A stretch of 64,000 nt of DNA, taken from the NCBI RefSeq assembly GCF_027594865.1, contig NZ_CP089391.1:372001-436000 (forward strand), given 5' to 3'. Shown piece by piece: positions 9,040-19,611 of the stretch. Origin of the DNA: Bradyrhizobium xenonodulans. Lineage in GTDB: Bacteria > Pseudomonadota > Alphaproteobacteria > Rhizobiales > Xanthobacteraceae. The position numbers and the translations under genes were made by a program. Position 1 is the first letter of the stretch, and each line of letters starts with the position of its first letter. The notes beneath the pieces were generated by a model. It searched no databases and was not told the DNA's origin. It saw only the letters and a list, made by a program, of their open reading frames with translations.

Positions 9040-9987
9040 ATGAACGATACCACGTCAGATCCCCCCAAGCTGAGCTGGTGGCGCCGCCTGTCCAACGGGC
9101 TGAAGCGCACCTCGTCCTCGCTCGGGACCGCGGTCGCCGATCTCGTCACCAAGCGCAAGCTCGACCGCGCCATGCTCGACGACATCGAGGACGTGCTGCT
9201 GCGCGCCGACCTCGGCACATCAGTCGCGGTGCGGATCGCGGACGCTGTCGGCACCGGGCGCTACGACAAGGCGATCTCGGCCGACGAGGTCAAGGACGTC
9301 GTCGCGACCGAGGTCGAGAAAGTGCTGTCGCCGGTGGCAAAGCCCCTCGAGATCGACGCTGGCAAAAAGCCGTTCGTCATCCTCGTGGTCGGCGTCAACG
9401 GCTCCGGCAAGACCACGACCATCGGAAAACTCTCGCAAAAGTTCGCGTCCGAAGGCCGCAAGGTGATGCTGGCCGCCGGCGACACGTTTCGCGCGGCCGC
9501 CATCGAGCAGCTCAAGGTCTGGGGCGAGCGCACGAAAACGCCCGTGATCGCCGGCGCGCAGGGCTCGGATTCTGCCAGCCTTGCCTTCAACGCGCTGACG
9601 GCGGCAAAGGAGCAGAATGTCGACGTGCTCCTGATCGACACCGCCGGCCGCTTGCAGAACAAGGCCGAACTGATGAACGAGCTCGAAAAGGTCGTGCGCG
9701 TCATCCGCAAGGTGGACACCACCGCGCCCCATGCGGTGCTGCTGGTGCTCGATGCCACCGTTGGCCAGAACGCTCTGTCGCAGGTCGAAGCCTTCCACCG
9801 CACCGCCGGGGTCACCGGCCTCGTGATGACCAAGCTCGACGGCACCGCCCGCGGCGGCATCTTGGTGGCGCTCGCGGAGAAATTCAAACTGCCGGTGCAT
9901 TTCATCGGCGTCGGCGAAGGCGTCGACGATCTCGCGCCGTTCACCGCGCGCGATTTCGCCCGCGCCATTGCCGGAATCGAGTCGTAG
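9040..9987 (+). CDS. ftsY: Signal recognition particle receptor FtsY
   Basis: FtsY is the membrane-associated SRP receptor GTPase; it forms a twin-GTPase heterodimer with Ffh. At 315 residues it lacks the long acidic A domain of the E. coli protein, as is usual in this group. It has the NG core: P-loop GVNGSGKTTT near residues 118-127, DTFRAAA, DTAGRLQNK, and TKLDGTARGG for guanine recognition. The N-terminal helix LSWWRRLSNGLKRTSSSL is a likely amphipathic membrane-targeting segment. The ATG at 9040 is the natural start. Confidence 0.97.
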   Translation: MNDTTSDPPKLSWWRRLSNGLKRTSSSLGTAVADLVTKRKLDRAMLDDIEDVLLRADLGTSVAVRIADAVGTGRYDKAISADEVKDVVATEVEKVLSPVAKPLEIDAGKKPFVILVVGVNGSGKTTTIGKLSQKFASEGRKVMLAAGDTFRAAAIEQLKVWGERTKTPVIAGAQGSDSASLAFNALTAAKEQNVDVLLIDTAGRLQNKAELMNELEKVVRVIRKVDTTAPHAVLLVLDATVGQNALSQVEAFHRTAGVTGLVMTKLDGTARGGILVALAEKFKLPVHFIGVGEGVDDLAPFTARDFARAIAGIES

Positions 9988-9996
9988 GTTTCTTTT

Positions 9997-10096
9997 GTCA
10001 TGCCCCGCGCAGGCGGGGCATCCAGTACGCCGCGCTGCTGGTGGTTGATCACAGGCGCCTCGGAATACTGGATCCCCCGCCTTCGCGGGGGATGAC
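9997..10096. repeat. Dispersed palindromic repeat, family A, copy 3
   Basis: GTCATGCCCCGCGCAGGCGGGGC at the left, CCCCCGCCTTCGCGGGGGATGAC at the right, with CCAGTA and TACTGGAT arms. It fills the spacer between ftsY and yciB, ending 18 bases before the yciB start. Confidence 0.85.
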
Positions 10097-10114
10097 AGCA
10101 ACAAAGGTCAGGTA

Positions 10115-10717
10115 ATGGACAAGACCCAGCCGCATCCGCTGTTCAAGCTCGCGACCGAGCTCGGTCCGCTGCTCGTGTTCTTCTTCGTGAATGCGAAGTT
10201 CAATCTGTTCGCCGCGACCGGCGCCTTCATGGTGGCGATCGTGGTGGCGATGATCGCCTCCTATGTGGTGACGCGCCACATCCCGATCATGGCGATCGTC
10301 ACAGGCGTGATCGTGCTGGTGTTCGGCACGCTGACGCTGGTGCTGCACGACGAGACCTTCATCAAGGTCAAGCCGACCATCATCTACGCCCTGTTCGCCG
10401 CGATCCTTGGTGGCGGCCTGCTGTTCGGCCGCTCCTTCATCGCCGTCATGTTCGACCAGATGTTCAATCTGACGCCGCAGGGCTGGCGCATCCTCACGCT
10501 GCGCTGGGCGCTGTTCTTTGCCGGCATGGCGGTGCTGAACGAGATCGTCTGGCGCACCCAGAGCACGGACTTCTGGGTGAACTTCAAGGTGTTTGGCGTC
10601 ACCCCGCTGACCATGGTCTTCGCCATCGCCCAGATGCCGCTGACCAAGCGCTACCACCTCGAGCCGGTGTCGCTGGAAGCGAGCGAAGCGGACGCGGGGG
10701 ATGTAAGGAAGGGGTAG
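10115..10717 (+). CDS. yciB: Inner-membrane septation protein YciB/IspZ family
   Basis: A 200-residue polytopic inner-membrane protein of the YciB (septation protein A/IspZ) family, linked in other bacteria to envelope integrity and divisome interaction. Family features visible are the N-terminal [22 protein letters not shown], four to five further hydrophobic helices, [17 protein letters not shown], and [20 protein letters not shown] near the C-terminus. It follows ftsY on the same strand with a repeat between them; whether they share a transcript is unclear. Confidence 0.92.
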   Translation: MDKTQPHPLFKLATELGPLLVFFFVNAKFNLFAATGAFMVAIVVAMIASYVVTRHIPIMAIVTGVIVLVFGTLTLVLHDETFIKVKPTIIYALFAAILGGGLLFGRSFIAVMFDQMFNLTPQGWRILTLRWALFFAGMAVLNEIVWRTQSTDFWVNFKVFGVTPLTMVFAIAQMPLTKRYHLEPVSLEASEADAGDVRKG

Positions 10718-10743
10718 GGCGAGCGTTTGCCCCACATACCGCT

Positions 10744-10842
10744 GTCATGCCCCGGCTTGACCGGGGCATGTACGCCGCGGCCTCTCCGTATACGACTGAC
10801 GTCTCTGGAATACTGGATCGCCCGATCAAGTCGGGCGATGAC
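10744..10842. repeat. Dispersed palindromic repeat, family A, copy 4
   Basis: GTCATGCCCCGGCTTGACC at the left and CCCGATCAAGTCGGGCGATGAC at the right; both ends are almost identical to copy 1. It separates the convergent ends of yciB and ccmG and may act as a bidirectional terminator. Confidence 0.86.
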
Positions 10843-10869
10843 AGTTGAGTATGCGGCGCGAGAGTCGCG

Positions 10870-11463
10870 TCAGCTGCCCGCCTTCAGCGCCTTCTCCATC
10901 TGCGGCAACAACACCGTGCGCAGATTGTCCGGCGTGATCGGTCCCACCAGCTTGTAGACGATGGTGCCCTCGCGCCCGACGACAAAAGTCTCCGGCACGC
11001 CGTAGACGCCCCATTCGATCGAGGCGCGGCCGTTGGCGTCGACGCCGACGCGGCCGAACGGGTTGCCGTAGCGGCCGAGGAAGCGCCGCGCATTGTCGGC
11101 CGCGTCCTTGTAGTTGATGCCGACCAGCTCGAAGCGCTTGTCCTTGGCGAGCTCGGTCAGCAGCGGCGCCTCGTCGTGGCACGGCACGCACCAGGACGCC
11201 CAGACATTGACGAGGCTGACCTTGCCCTTGAACGCGGCGGGATCGAGCCCCGGCACCTGCGCATTGTCGGCCCGCAATCCCTCGAGCGGCGGCAGCGTCG
11301 TCTGCGGCGCGGGACGACCGATCAGCGCGGACGGAATCCGCGAGATATCGCCGCTGCCGAGCCGGAACCAGAACAACAGCGCGAGGCCAATGAACGCGAT
11401 CAGCGGCAGCACCATCAGGAAGGTGCGGCGCTGCGGCGCTGCGGGGGTCGATTGATCGCTCAT
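10870..11463 (-). CDS. ccmG: Periplasmic thiol:disulfide oxidoreductase CcmG (DsbE/CycY)
   Basis: CcmG is the membrane-anchored thioredoxin that reduces apocytochrome c cysteines in the periplasm before haem ligation. The 197-residue form from the ATG at 11463 has a membrane anchor at about 13-33 ([19 protein letters not shown]) and the redox motif WCVPC at Cys92/Cys95. [10 protein letters not shown], carrying the cis-proline, lies further on. A longer reading frame upstream would run through ccmD, so the ATG was chosen; it overlaps the ccmD stop by four bases (ATGA). Last gene of the ccmABCDG cluster. The Bradyrhizobium name is cycY. Confidence 0.95.
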   Translation of the reverse strand: MSDQSTPAAPQRRTFLMVLPLIAFIGLALLFWFRLGSGDISRIPSALIGRPAPQTTLPPLEGLRADNAQVPGLDPAAFKGKVSLVNVWASWCVPCHDEAPLLTELAKDKRFELVGINYKDAADNARRFLGRYGNPFGRVGVDANGRASIEWGVYGVPETFVVGREGTIVYKLVGPITPDNLRTVLLPQMEKALKAGS

Positions 11464-11633
11464 GTCGCGCTGCGCCCCGAACGACGCGTGACGCCGCTGC
11501 GCTCGAGCTCGCGCAGGCGCTGGGTCTGGCTGCGATAATCGAGCACAATCCAGCCGATCAGGATCACGACCACGAGGGCGGCTGCGGCATAGGACGTCAC
11601 GATGAAGGAGGCGTAAGGACCGAGCGACATCAT
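11460..11633 (-). CDS. ccmD: Haem exporter protein CcmD (CycX)
   Basis: A 57-residue single-span membrane protein that stabilises the CcmABCD haem-handling complex and helps release holo-CcmE. It starts [16 protein letters not shown], continues with a hydrophobic segment ([13 protein letters not shown]) and a basic cytoplasmic tail with [14 protein letters not shown], the usual CcmD layout. Its start overlaps the ccmC stop by one base (TGATG) and its stop overlaps the ccmG start by four, so the three genes are translationally coupled. Confidence 0.93.
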   Translation of the reverse strand: MMSLGPYASFIVTSYAAAALVVVILIGWIVLDYRSQTQRLRELERSGVTRRSGRSAT

Positions 11634-12418
11634 CACGCAGCCCCTTTTGACGCATTTTCTTCACGCGAACCGGGGCTCAACTCGCTCGAAAACGCGACGC
11701 GGCTCGCCTGCATCATTTGCAGCGAGCGGACGCGGCGGCGCAGGATCTCGTTGCGCATCGCAGCCAGGTGCAGCGTGACGAACAGCAGCGTGAACGCGAC
11801 CGCCATCACCAGCAGCGGAATCAAAAAGGATTTGTCGAGCGACGAGCCGCCCATGCGCATCACCGAGGCCGGCTGGTGCAGCGTGTTCCACCAGTCGACC
11901 GAGAACTTGATGATGGGCAGGTTGATGGCGCCGACCAGGGTCAGCACGGCGGCGGCGCGCGCCGCGCGCGAGGGATCGTCGACCGCGCGCCACAGCGCCA
12001 TCAGGCCGAGATACATCAGGAAGAGGATCAAGACCGAGGTCAGCCGCGCGTCCCATTCCCAATAGGTGCCCCACATCGGCCGGCCCCACAGCGAGCCCGT
12101 GAGCAGCGCGAGAAAGGTGAAGCTGGCGCCGATCGGAGCTGCCGCCTTCGCGGCGACGTCGGCGAGCGGATGCCGCCACACCAGCGTGCCCAGCGAAGCA
12201 ATGCTCATCACGCCCCAGACGAACATCGACAGCCAGGCATTGGGCACGTGGATGAACATGATCTTCACGGTCGCGCCCTGCTGATAATCGTCGGGCGCAA
12301 GCGCAGACTGGTAGAGGCCGATGGCGAGCAGGATGACGGTCGCAGCCGCAAGCCACGGCAGCACCCGCGCCGTCAGCGCGAGGAACCGGGTCGGGTTGGC
12401 AAGGTCGATCAGCGTCAT
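11633..12418 (-). CDS. ccmC: Haem exporter/handling protein CcmC (CycZ)
   Basis: CcmC presents haem to the chaperone CcmE on the periplasmic side. The 261-residue protein from the ATG at 12418 has six hydrophobic helices and the tryptophan-rich haem-handling motif [13 protein letters not shown], plus conserved histidines in [10 protein letters not shown] and NTLHQPASV. An upstream in-frame start would add 14 residues (MLIASRHPRDYQDA), but [12 protein letters not shown] matches the usual N-terminus. Overlaps ccmD by one base. Confidence 0.95.
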   Translation of the reverse strand: MTLIDLANPTRFLALTARVLPWLAAATVILLAIGLYQSALAPDDYQQGATVKIMFIHVPNAWLSMFVWGVMSIASLGTLVWRHPLADVAAKAAAPIGASFTFLALLTGSLWGRPMWGTYWEWDARLTSVLILFLMYLGLMALWRAVDDPSRAARAAAVLTLVGAINLPIIKFSVDWWNTLHQPASVMRMGGSSLDKSFLIPLLVMAVAFTLLFVTLHLAAMRNEILRRRVRSLQMMQASRVAFSSELSPGSREENASKGAA

Positions 12419-12509
12419 GGCATCCTGATAATCGCGGGGGTGACGGGAGGCAATCAGCACAAAAGAAGTTGTCTAAAGTTGATCGGGGTCAAGGTCAGTC
12501 GAGCCCATC

Positions 12510-13178
12510 TCAGTCGAGCCCGTGCCGCAGGCTCGCCGCCGCCGCGAACGGACCGATCACGAGGCTGACCAGCGACAGCGCGCACAGGATCGAGAACGGC
12601 GCGCCGAAGGTCATCGGACCGACGATCACGGCCTGCGAGGCCGCGACGCCGAAAATCAGCACGGGAATCGACAGCGGCAGCACCAGCACGGCCATCAGCA
12701 GCCCGCCCCGGTGCAGCGTCACCGCCAGCGCTGCGCCGATCATGCCGGTGAAGGTCAGCGCCGGGGTGCCCGCCAAAAGCGTCAGCGCCACCGCGCCGGT
12801 GGCGACCATGTCGAGGTTGAGCAGCAGGCCGAGCACGGGGGTTGCGACAATCAGCGGCAGGCCGGCGGCCAGCCAATGCGCCAGCGCTTTGGCCGCGCAG
12901 GCGAGTTCCAGCGGTGTCCGGCTCATCGTGATCAGATCAAGCGAGCCGTCCTCATGGTCGGCCATAAACAGCCGGTCCAGCGTCAGCAGGCTCGCCAGCA
13001 GCGCCCCGAGCCACAGGATCGCCGGCCCCAGCCGCGACAGCAGCGCCAGATCCGGCCCGACCGCGAACGGCATCAGCACCACCACGGTCAGGAAGAACAG
13101 CACCCCGATCAGCGCCCCGCCGCCAACGCGGAGCGCGATCCTGACATCCCGGCGGATCAGGGCGGACAGGGCGGTCAT
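12510..13178 (-). CDS. ccmB: Haem exporter membrane subunit CcmB (CycW)
   Basis: The six-helix membrane partner of the CcmA ATPase; together they drive release of holo-CcmE from CcmC. 222 residues from the ATG at 13178, starting MTALSALIRRDVRIALRVGG, with family segments ADHEDGSLDLI and MSRTPLELACAAKALAHW. A longer upstream frame has no sensible start. It lies 61 bases after ccmA and 91 before ccmC on the same strand. Confidence 0.95.
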   Translation of the reverse strand: MTALSALIRRDVRIALRVGGGALIGVLFFLTVVVLMPFAVGPDLALLSRLGPAILWLGALLASLLTLDRLFMADHEDGSLDLITMSRTPLELACAAKALAHWLAAGLPLIVATPVLGLLLNLDMVATGAVALTLLAGTPALTFTGMIGAALAVTLHRGGLLMAVLVLPLSIPVLIFGVAASQAVIVGPMTFGAPFSILCALSLVSLVIGPFAAAASLRHGLD

Positions 13179-13239
13179 GGGCGGCCTCCTGCGGATAGGC
13201 CCGAGGGCGACCGCCCGGAAATCTGAGGGTCGGGCCGCC

Positions 13240-13866
13240 TCACGCCACACCCCCGATCCGCAGCTCCCGCGATTCGATCCCGAGCGGGGCGTGGGTGGCG
13301 GCGATGATCAGGCCGCCGCTTGCCACGTGCTGCCGCATCAATCCGGAAAACATGTCCTGGCCGGCCACGTCGAGCGCGTTGGTCGGCTCGTCCAGCAGCC
13401 AGACCGGACGGCGGACGGTCAGCAGCCGGGCCAGCGACAGCCGGCGGCGCTGGCCGGCCGACAGGAAGGCCGCGGGCAGATGCGTGGCGTGATCGAGCCC
13501 GACGATGGCGAGGCTCTCGGCGGCGTCGCCGCGCTCTCCGCCCAGAAAATCAGCCCAGAACGACAGATTTTCCTGAACGCTCAACGCCGGCTTCAGGGCG
13601 TCGCGATGGCCGAGATAGTGGCATTGCTCGGGCAGCGTCATGTCGGCGTCGCCCCCGTCCAATACGATTGTCCCGCCGGCCGGAATGAGCAGACCCGCGA
13701 TCAGCCGCAGCAGCGAGGTCTTGCCCGATCCATTGCGGCCGACGACCGCCACGGCCTCGCCCGAGACCGCCTTGAAATCGAGCCCGGCAAACACCTCGCG
13801 TCCGCCCCGCACGCAGGTCACCCCGCGCCCGCAAAGCTGCATCTTGTCTTGGTCCAACCCGCTCAA
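13240..13866 (-). CDS. ccmA: Haem exporter ATP-binding protein CcmA (CycV)
   Basis: ABC ATPase of the cytochrome c maturation system, working with CcmB. The 208 residues include Walker A GRNGSGKT at 43-50, signature [15 protein letters not shown], Walker [13 protein letters not shown] and the switch His in AATHAPLG. The start is decided by the ribosome site: a TTG at 13864-13866 has GAGG seven bases upstream, whereas the internal ATG at 13842 ([10 protein letters not shown]) has only a weak site; either could be used. First gene of the minus-strand ccm cluster, divergent from acnA, with an iron-control-like element 87 bases upstream. Confidence 0.93.
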   Translation of the reverse strand: MSGLDQDKMQLCGRGVTCVRGGREVFAGLDFKAVSGEAVAVVGRNGSGKTSLLRLIAGLLIPAGGTIVLDGGDADMTLPEQCHYLGHRDALKPALSVQENLSFWADFLGGERGDAAESLAIVGLDHATHLPAAFLSAGQRRRLSLARLLTVRRPVWLLDEPTNALDVAGQDMFSGLMRQHVASGGLIIAATHAPLGIESRELRIGGVA

Positions 13867-13952
13867 AGCCAGGCCTCAGGAAATCTTGGGGTAGCGCATG
13901 GGAATTTTTGGCTCGCGGATTGCTGCGGCACGATTGTGGCTGTGGCGGCGCG

Positions 13953-13969
13953 GTTAGAAAGCTTCTATA
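13953..13969. promoter_or_regulatory. Candidate iron control element (Irr box)
   Basis: The sequence GTTAGAAAGCTTCTATA fits TTAGAA-N3-TTCTA, the core of the iron control element recognised by the regulator Irr in Bradyrhizobium (consensus TTTAGAA-N3-TTCTAAA). It lies between divergent ccmA and acnA, about 114 bases before the acnA ATG and 87 before the ccmA start. Matching outer bases are incomplete, so this is a strong candidate, not proof. Confidence 0.6.
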
Positions 13970-14045
13970 AGCCCGGAACTACTTGATGCAGCAACTCAAC
14001 CTGCCCCTGCAAGCGGCCCAGCCTGATACGCTGACGGTGTTAAAA

Positions 14046-14061
14046 TACCCTGCCGGGTATA
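14046..14061. promoter_or_regulatory. 16-bp inverted repeat in the acnA leader
   Basis: ATACCCTGCCGGGTAT is a perfect 6-bp inverted repeat around TGCC, ending 21 bases before the acnA start codon. It could be an operator over the promoter or transcription start, or a hairpin in the mRNA leader. No regulator can be assigned from sequence. Confidence 0.45.
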
Positions 14062-14082
14062 ACTAACAATTGGGATTCCTAC

Positions 14083-16803
<2,721 letters not shown>

Positions 16804-16853
16804 AGCGCGGATTTGTGAACATTGGCTCACTGCGAAGTGAGTAGAAGGTTAAA

Positions 16854-16883
16854 CGAAGGCGGCCTATCAAAAGGCCGCCTTCG
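16854..16883 (+). terminator. Hairpin terminator after acnA
   Basis: CGAAGGCGGCC and GGCCGCCTTCG form an 11-bp perfect stem around the loop TATCAAAA, 50 bases after the acnA stop. There is no long T run, only CGCGCGTTT, so it may need other factors or act from structure alone. Confidence 0.75.
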
Positions 16884-17010
16884 CGCGTTTGCGGCACGCT
16901 TCAGATGGCCCCATCAGGCGGAAACCCGTCTCCGATGGTCTAATGTGCCGCGCCCCGTAAGACTACGGTGACCATCAGGCGATAAGCTTTCCCCCAACGA
17001 GTGACGATGT

Positions 17011-17799
17011 GTGACGTTAGACATGACTGGAATGATGGCTTCTAATCTGGTTACGCGCTGGTCCGGTGCACTCTGGTCGGGGGCACTCGGCATCTGTGCC
17101 ATCGTCGCCGTCATCCGCCCCGCCCACGCCGATCCCCGCGCCGTTGTCGAATTGTTTACCTCGCAGGGCTGCTCGTCCTGCCCGCCCGCCGACCAGATCA
17201 TCGGCGATCTCTCCAAGGATCCCTCGATCATCGCGCTGAGCATGCCGATCGACTATTGGGATTATCTCGGCTGGAAGGACACGCTGGCGGATTCGCGCTT
17301 CTCCGCACGGCAGCGTGCCTATTCGCGCATGCGTGGCGATCGCGAAGTCTACACGCCGCAGGTCGTGGTCAACGGCTCCACCCATGTCATCGGCAGCGAC
17401 CGGACCGGCATCGAGAATGCGATCGGCAAGACCGACCGGGGCGTCGGCGTGATGAGCGTGCCGGTGACGATGTCGCTCTCGGGCAAGCAGATCAACGTCT
17501 CGGTGGCCGCGAGCAAGGAGCCGGCGGTCTCGCACGGCGAGGTCTGGATCTGTTCGGTCGCCAGATCGGTGCCGATCGCGATCAGCCGCGGCGAAAATCG
17601 CGGACAGCAGGTCACCTATCACAACGTCGTGCGCAACCTGCTCAAGGTCGGCGACTGGACCGGCCGTCCGGAGAGCTGGACCGTGCCGATCGAGAACCTC
17701 ACGCGCGACGGCGTCGACGGCGCGGTGGTCTATGTCCAGGACGGCAGCCGAGAGAAGCCGGGTGCGATGCTCGGCGCGGCGTATACGTCGCTGCACTGA
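17011..17799 (+). CDS. DUF1223 thioredoxin-like exported protein
   Basis: A 262-residue DUF1223 protein. After an N-terminal hydrophobic segment (LWSGALGICAIVAVIRPAHADP, a signal peptide) comes VVELFTSQGCSSCPPAD with a CxxC pair at the place of a thioredoxin-fold active site. YWDYLGWKDTLADSRFSARQ, YTPQVVVNG and HNVVRNLLKVGDW are further family segments. The role is unproven; a periplasmic redox function is the natural guess from the CxxC and export. The start is given as GTG 17011; ATG 17023 is also possible, and no convincing ribosome site separates them. Confidence 0.82.
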   Translation: MTLDMTGMMASNLVTRWSGALWSGALGICAIVAVIRPAHADPRAVVELFTSQGCSSCPPADQIIGDLSKDPSIIALSMPIDYWDYLGWKDTLADSRFSARQRAYSRMRGDREVYTPQVVVNGSTHVIGSDRTGIENAIGKTDRGVGVMSVPVTMSLSGKQINVSVAASKEPAVSHGEVWICSVARSVPIAISRGENRGQQVTYHNVVRNLLKVGDWTGRPESWTVPIENLTRDGVDGAVVYVQDGSREKPGAMLGAAYTSLH

Positions 17800-17831
17800 T
17801 CCGAATTTCTCTCTTGCTTCGTACTCTCAAT

Positions 17832-17939
17832 CCTCATGGTGAGGAGGCGCGCCAGCGCCGTCTCGAACCATGCAGGCCCGGCTGGCGCAGCGTGGCCTCG
17901 ATCCTTCGAGACGCCGCTTCGCGGCTCCTCAGGATGAGG
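17832..17939. repeat. Dispersed palindromic repeat, family C, copy 2
   Basis: CCTCATGGTGAGGAGGCGC at the left with CGTCTCGAACCATGC, and ATCCTTCGAGACGCCGCTTCGCGGCTCCTCAGGATGAGG at the right in two segments. It is essentially copy 1 in reverse orientation. It follows the DUF1223 stop by 32 bases. Confidence 0.85.
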
Positions 17940-18379
17940 GGAGGGAATTTTTGCGCGGAGGTTCGGAAAAAGCGGGTCGCGCCGGAAACATCCCGACACA
18001 AACAAAAAAGGACCAACTCGCGTTGGCCCTCCTTGTCGCGCGTACAGACCCGATCCTGTTCGACCCCGGGGGGCTGGGGGCTGAGGAATCCGGAACCGAA
18101 AGGACCGGGTCAACGCACACAGGTCTTTTCGCAATGCAGGGCGGCGGGCGCTTGGCGGAAAAGCGGCGATCCTGTGATTCCTGCTAACGATCCCGTGACG
18201 GTTTGCCGCGACAGAGTTCCACTATTGCGTGTGCCCTGATTCGCAGCCGATTCGATCGGTTGAGTGGAAGAGGCTCTTGCGATGGGGGACGGTTGGCGCA
18301 ATCATGCAACTGTCATGATCCGCGGTTCCGGGGACGGTCTTCGCGGACGCGGTCATGCTGATGCGACAGGAGGCGCTCC
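17940..18379. other. Intergenic region with possible minus-strand small RNA
   Basis: No protein gene is recognised in these 440 bases. On the minus strand, a hairpin with a strong T run ends near 18000 although no minus-strand gene feeds it. A TTGACC hexamer lies upstream at 18113-18108 (minus strand), about 17-18 bases before GATTCCT. The right-hand part should hold the promoter of the DUF2794 gene. Confidence 0.5.
17998..18034 (-). terminator. Orphan Rho-independent terminator on the minus strand
   Basis: Read on the minus strand, AAGGA-GGG-CCAAC, loop GCGA, GTTGG-TCCTT is followed by TTTTTTGTTTGTG. The CCAAC/GTTGG and AAGGA/TCCTT stems stack with a small bulge. There is no minus-strand gene upstream for more than 800 bases (nearest starts at 19392 and ends at 18862), so it probably ends a short non-coding transcript. 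Confidence 0.55.
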
Positions 18380-18751
18380 ATGAGTGTGATGTCGGAGGAT
18401 GCCGATCCGAGCGGGCAGCGCGCGGCGGCGCATCCCGTCGCTGCGAACGCCCAACCGAACCGGGTGACGTTCAACCGGCTCGAGCTGCATCGCATCCTCA
18501 ATCTCTATGGCCGCATGGTCGCGGACGGCGAGTGGCGCGACTATGCCATCGACTTCCTCAAGGACCGCGCCGTGTTCTCGGTCTTCCGCCGCGCGTCGGA
18601 AGTGCCGATCTATCGCATCGAGAAGGATCCGCGCCTCGCGCGCAAGCAGGGCATGTACAGCGTGATCTCGGCGACCGGCCTGATCCTGCGCCGCGGCCAC
18701 GAGCTCGAGCGCGTGCTGCTGGTGATCGATCGCAAGCTGGCGGTGGTGTAG
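18380..18751 (+). CDS. DUF2794 family protein
   Basis: A 123-residue protein matching the small alphaproteobacterial DUF2794 family: VTFNRLELHRILNLYGRMV, then GEWRDYAIDFLKDRAVFSVFRR, IYRIEKDPRLARKQG and a C-terminal VLLVIDRKL. The first 28 residues look disordered. It is predicted soluble, with no known function. The ATG at 18380 has an AGGAGG site 7 bases upstream, which fixes the start. It is a single gene followed by repeat family E. Confidence 0.82.
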   Translation: MSVMSEDADPSGQRAAAHPVAANAQPNRVTFNRLELHRILNLYGRMVADGEWRDYAIDFLKDRAVFSVFRRASEVPIYRIEKDPRLARKQGMYSVISATGLILRRGHELERVLLVIDRKLAVV

Positions 18752-18767
18752 CGCCACGAACGGTGCC

Positions 18768-18856
18768 GTAGAGTGGGCAAAGGCGCGCAGCGCCGTGCCC
18801 ACCATCTCTCCTCAATCGCCGCGCTTGGTGGGCATGCTTCGCTTTGCCCACCCTAC
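18768..18856. repeat. Dispersed palindromic repeat, family E
   Basis: GTAGAGTGGGCAAAGGCGC at the left and GCTTCGCTTTGCCCACCCTAC at the right are inverted relative to each other, with GTGCCCACC and TTGGTGGGC inside. It lies between the convergent DUF2794 and GNAT genes, running almost to the GNAT stop codon. Confidence 0.8.
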
Positions 18857-18861
18857 GAGAC

Positions 18862-19392
18862 CTATTTTGTTGGTACCGTGCTCGCGCCTTCGCCGAGGTC
18901 GCGCTGCATCATCACCGTGTCCAGCCAGCGGCCGAATTTCAGCCCGACGCTGGGATGCGTGCCGATCATCTTGAAGCCGCCCCGCGTGTGCACGCCGATC
19001 GAGCCGGCATTGGCGGAATCGCCGATCACCGCGATCATCTGGCGGAAGCCGCGCGCCTCGCATTCGGTGATCAGCCGCTCCAGCAGCAACGAGCCGACGC
19101 CGCGGCGATGGAAGGAGGGGTCGAGATAGATCGAGTTCTCGACCGTGAAGCGGTAGGCCGGCCGCGGCCGGTAGGCGCCGGCATAGGCATAGCCGGCCAC
19201 GCGTCCCTCGAGGATGGCGACGAAATAGGGATAGCCGCCGTCGACCAGCGCGCGATAACGGCGCGTCATTTCGGCGAGGTCGGGTGGCTCCAGCTCGAAC
19301 GTCGCGGTGCCCTCGCGGACAGCCTGCTGGTAGATGGCGGTGATGGCGGGAAGGTCGGCCTCGGTGGTGGGCCTGATTTCAGGTGCGGACAT
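18862..19392 (-). CDS. GNAT N-acetyltransferase, phosphinothricin/methionine-sulfoximine acetyltransferase type
   Basis: A 176-residue GCN5-related acetyltransferase. Features are IRPTTEADLPAITAIYQQAV, the FELEPP and FVAILEGRVAGYAYAGAYRPRPAYRFTVE segments split around residues 60-85, and the acetyl-CoA loop FHRRGVGSLLL. The overall pattern, including YLDP and GFKMIGTHPSVGLKFGRW-like residues, matches the Pat/MddA subgroup that acetylates methionine sulfone or sulfoximine-type compounds. The physiological substrate here is not known. The ATG at 19392 is the natural start. Confidence 0.87.
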   Translation of the reverse strand: MSAPEIRPTTEADLPAITAIYQQAVREGTATFELEPPDLAEMTRRYRALVDGGYPYFVAILEGRVAGYAYAGAYRPRPAYRFTVENSIYLDPSFHRRGVGSLLLERLITECEARGFRQMIAVIGDSANAGSIGVHTRGGFKMIGTHPSVGLKFGRWLDTVMMQRDLGEGASTVPTK

Positions 19393-19450
19393 GCGGGAAG
19401 ATTAGAGCCTTCGCCCGGCCGCTGGAAGGGGCCTCGGCGTTGCCCTACCC

Positions 19451-19536
19451 GTCATTGTGAGCGCAGCGAAGCAATCCAGAAATGCATCTGCGGAGGGACT
19501 CTGGATTGCTTCGTCGCAAGAGCTCCTCGCAATGAC
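19451..19536. repeat. Dispersed palindromic repeat, family D
   Basis: GTCATTGTGAGCGCAGCGAA with GCAATCCAGA at the left, TCTGGATTGCTTCGTCGC with CTCGCAATGAC at the right, forming an imperfect 80-base hairpin. It lies between the divergently placed GNAT start and the BI-1 terminator. Non-coding. Confidence 0.82.
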
Positions 19537-19555
19537 GAGGAGAGGTCAAAGACCC

Positions 19556-19586
19556 AAACAAAAACCCCGGCCTTTCGGCCGGGGTT
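19556..19586 (-). terminator. Rho-independent terminator of the BI-1 gene
   Basis: On the minus strand, AACCCCGGCC, loop GAAA, GGCCGGGGTT is followed by TTTGTTTG. The 10-bp GC-rich stem with a GNRA loop and T run is 25 bases after the BI-1 family stop codon. Confidence 0.9.
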
Positions 19587-19611
19587 CGAGTCCGTTCTCT
19601 CATCCTGGCGC

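Noticed and set aside
1292..10842. Repeat family A as a CRISPR array
   Set aside because: The copies are scattered kilobases apart, diverged and palindromic with no regular spacers, and no cas genes are present.
11464..11664. Extended N-terminus for CcmG
   Set aside because: It would read through ccmD in another frame; the ATG at 11463 gives the normal membrane anchor and the ATGA overlap.
14046..14061. ATACCC...GGGTAT as a CsoR/FrmR-type metal or formaldehyde operator
   Set aside because: The arms are loosely similar but no such regulator or resistance gene is nearby, and acnA is not a known target.
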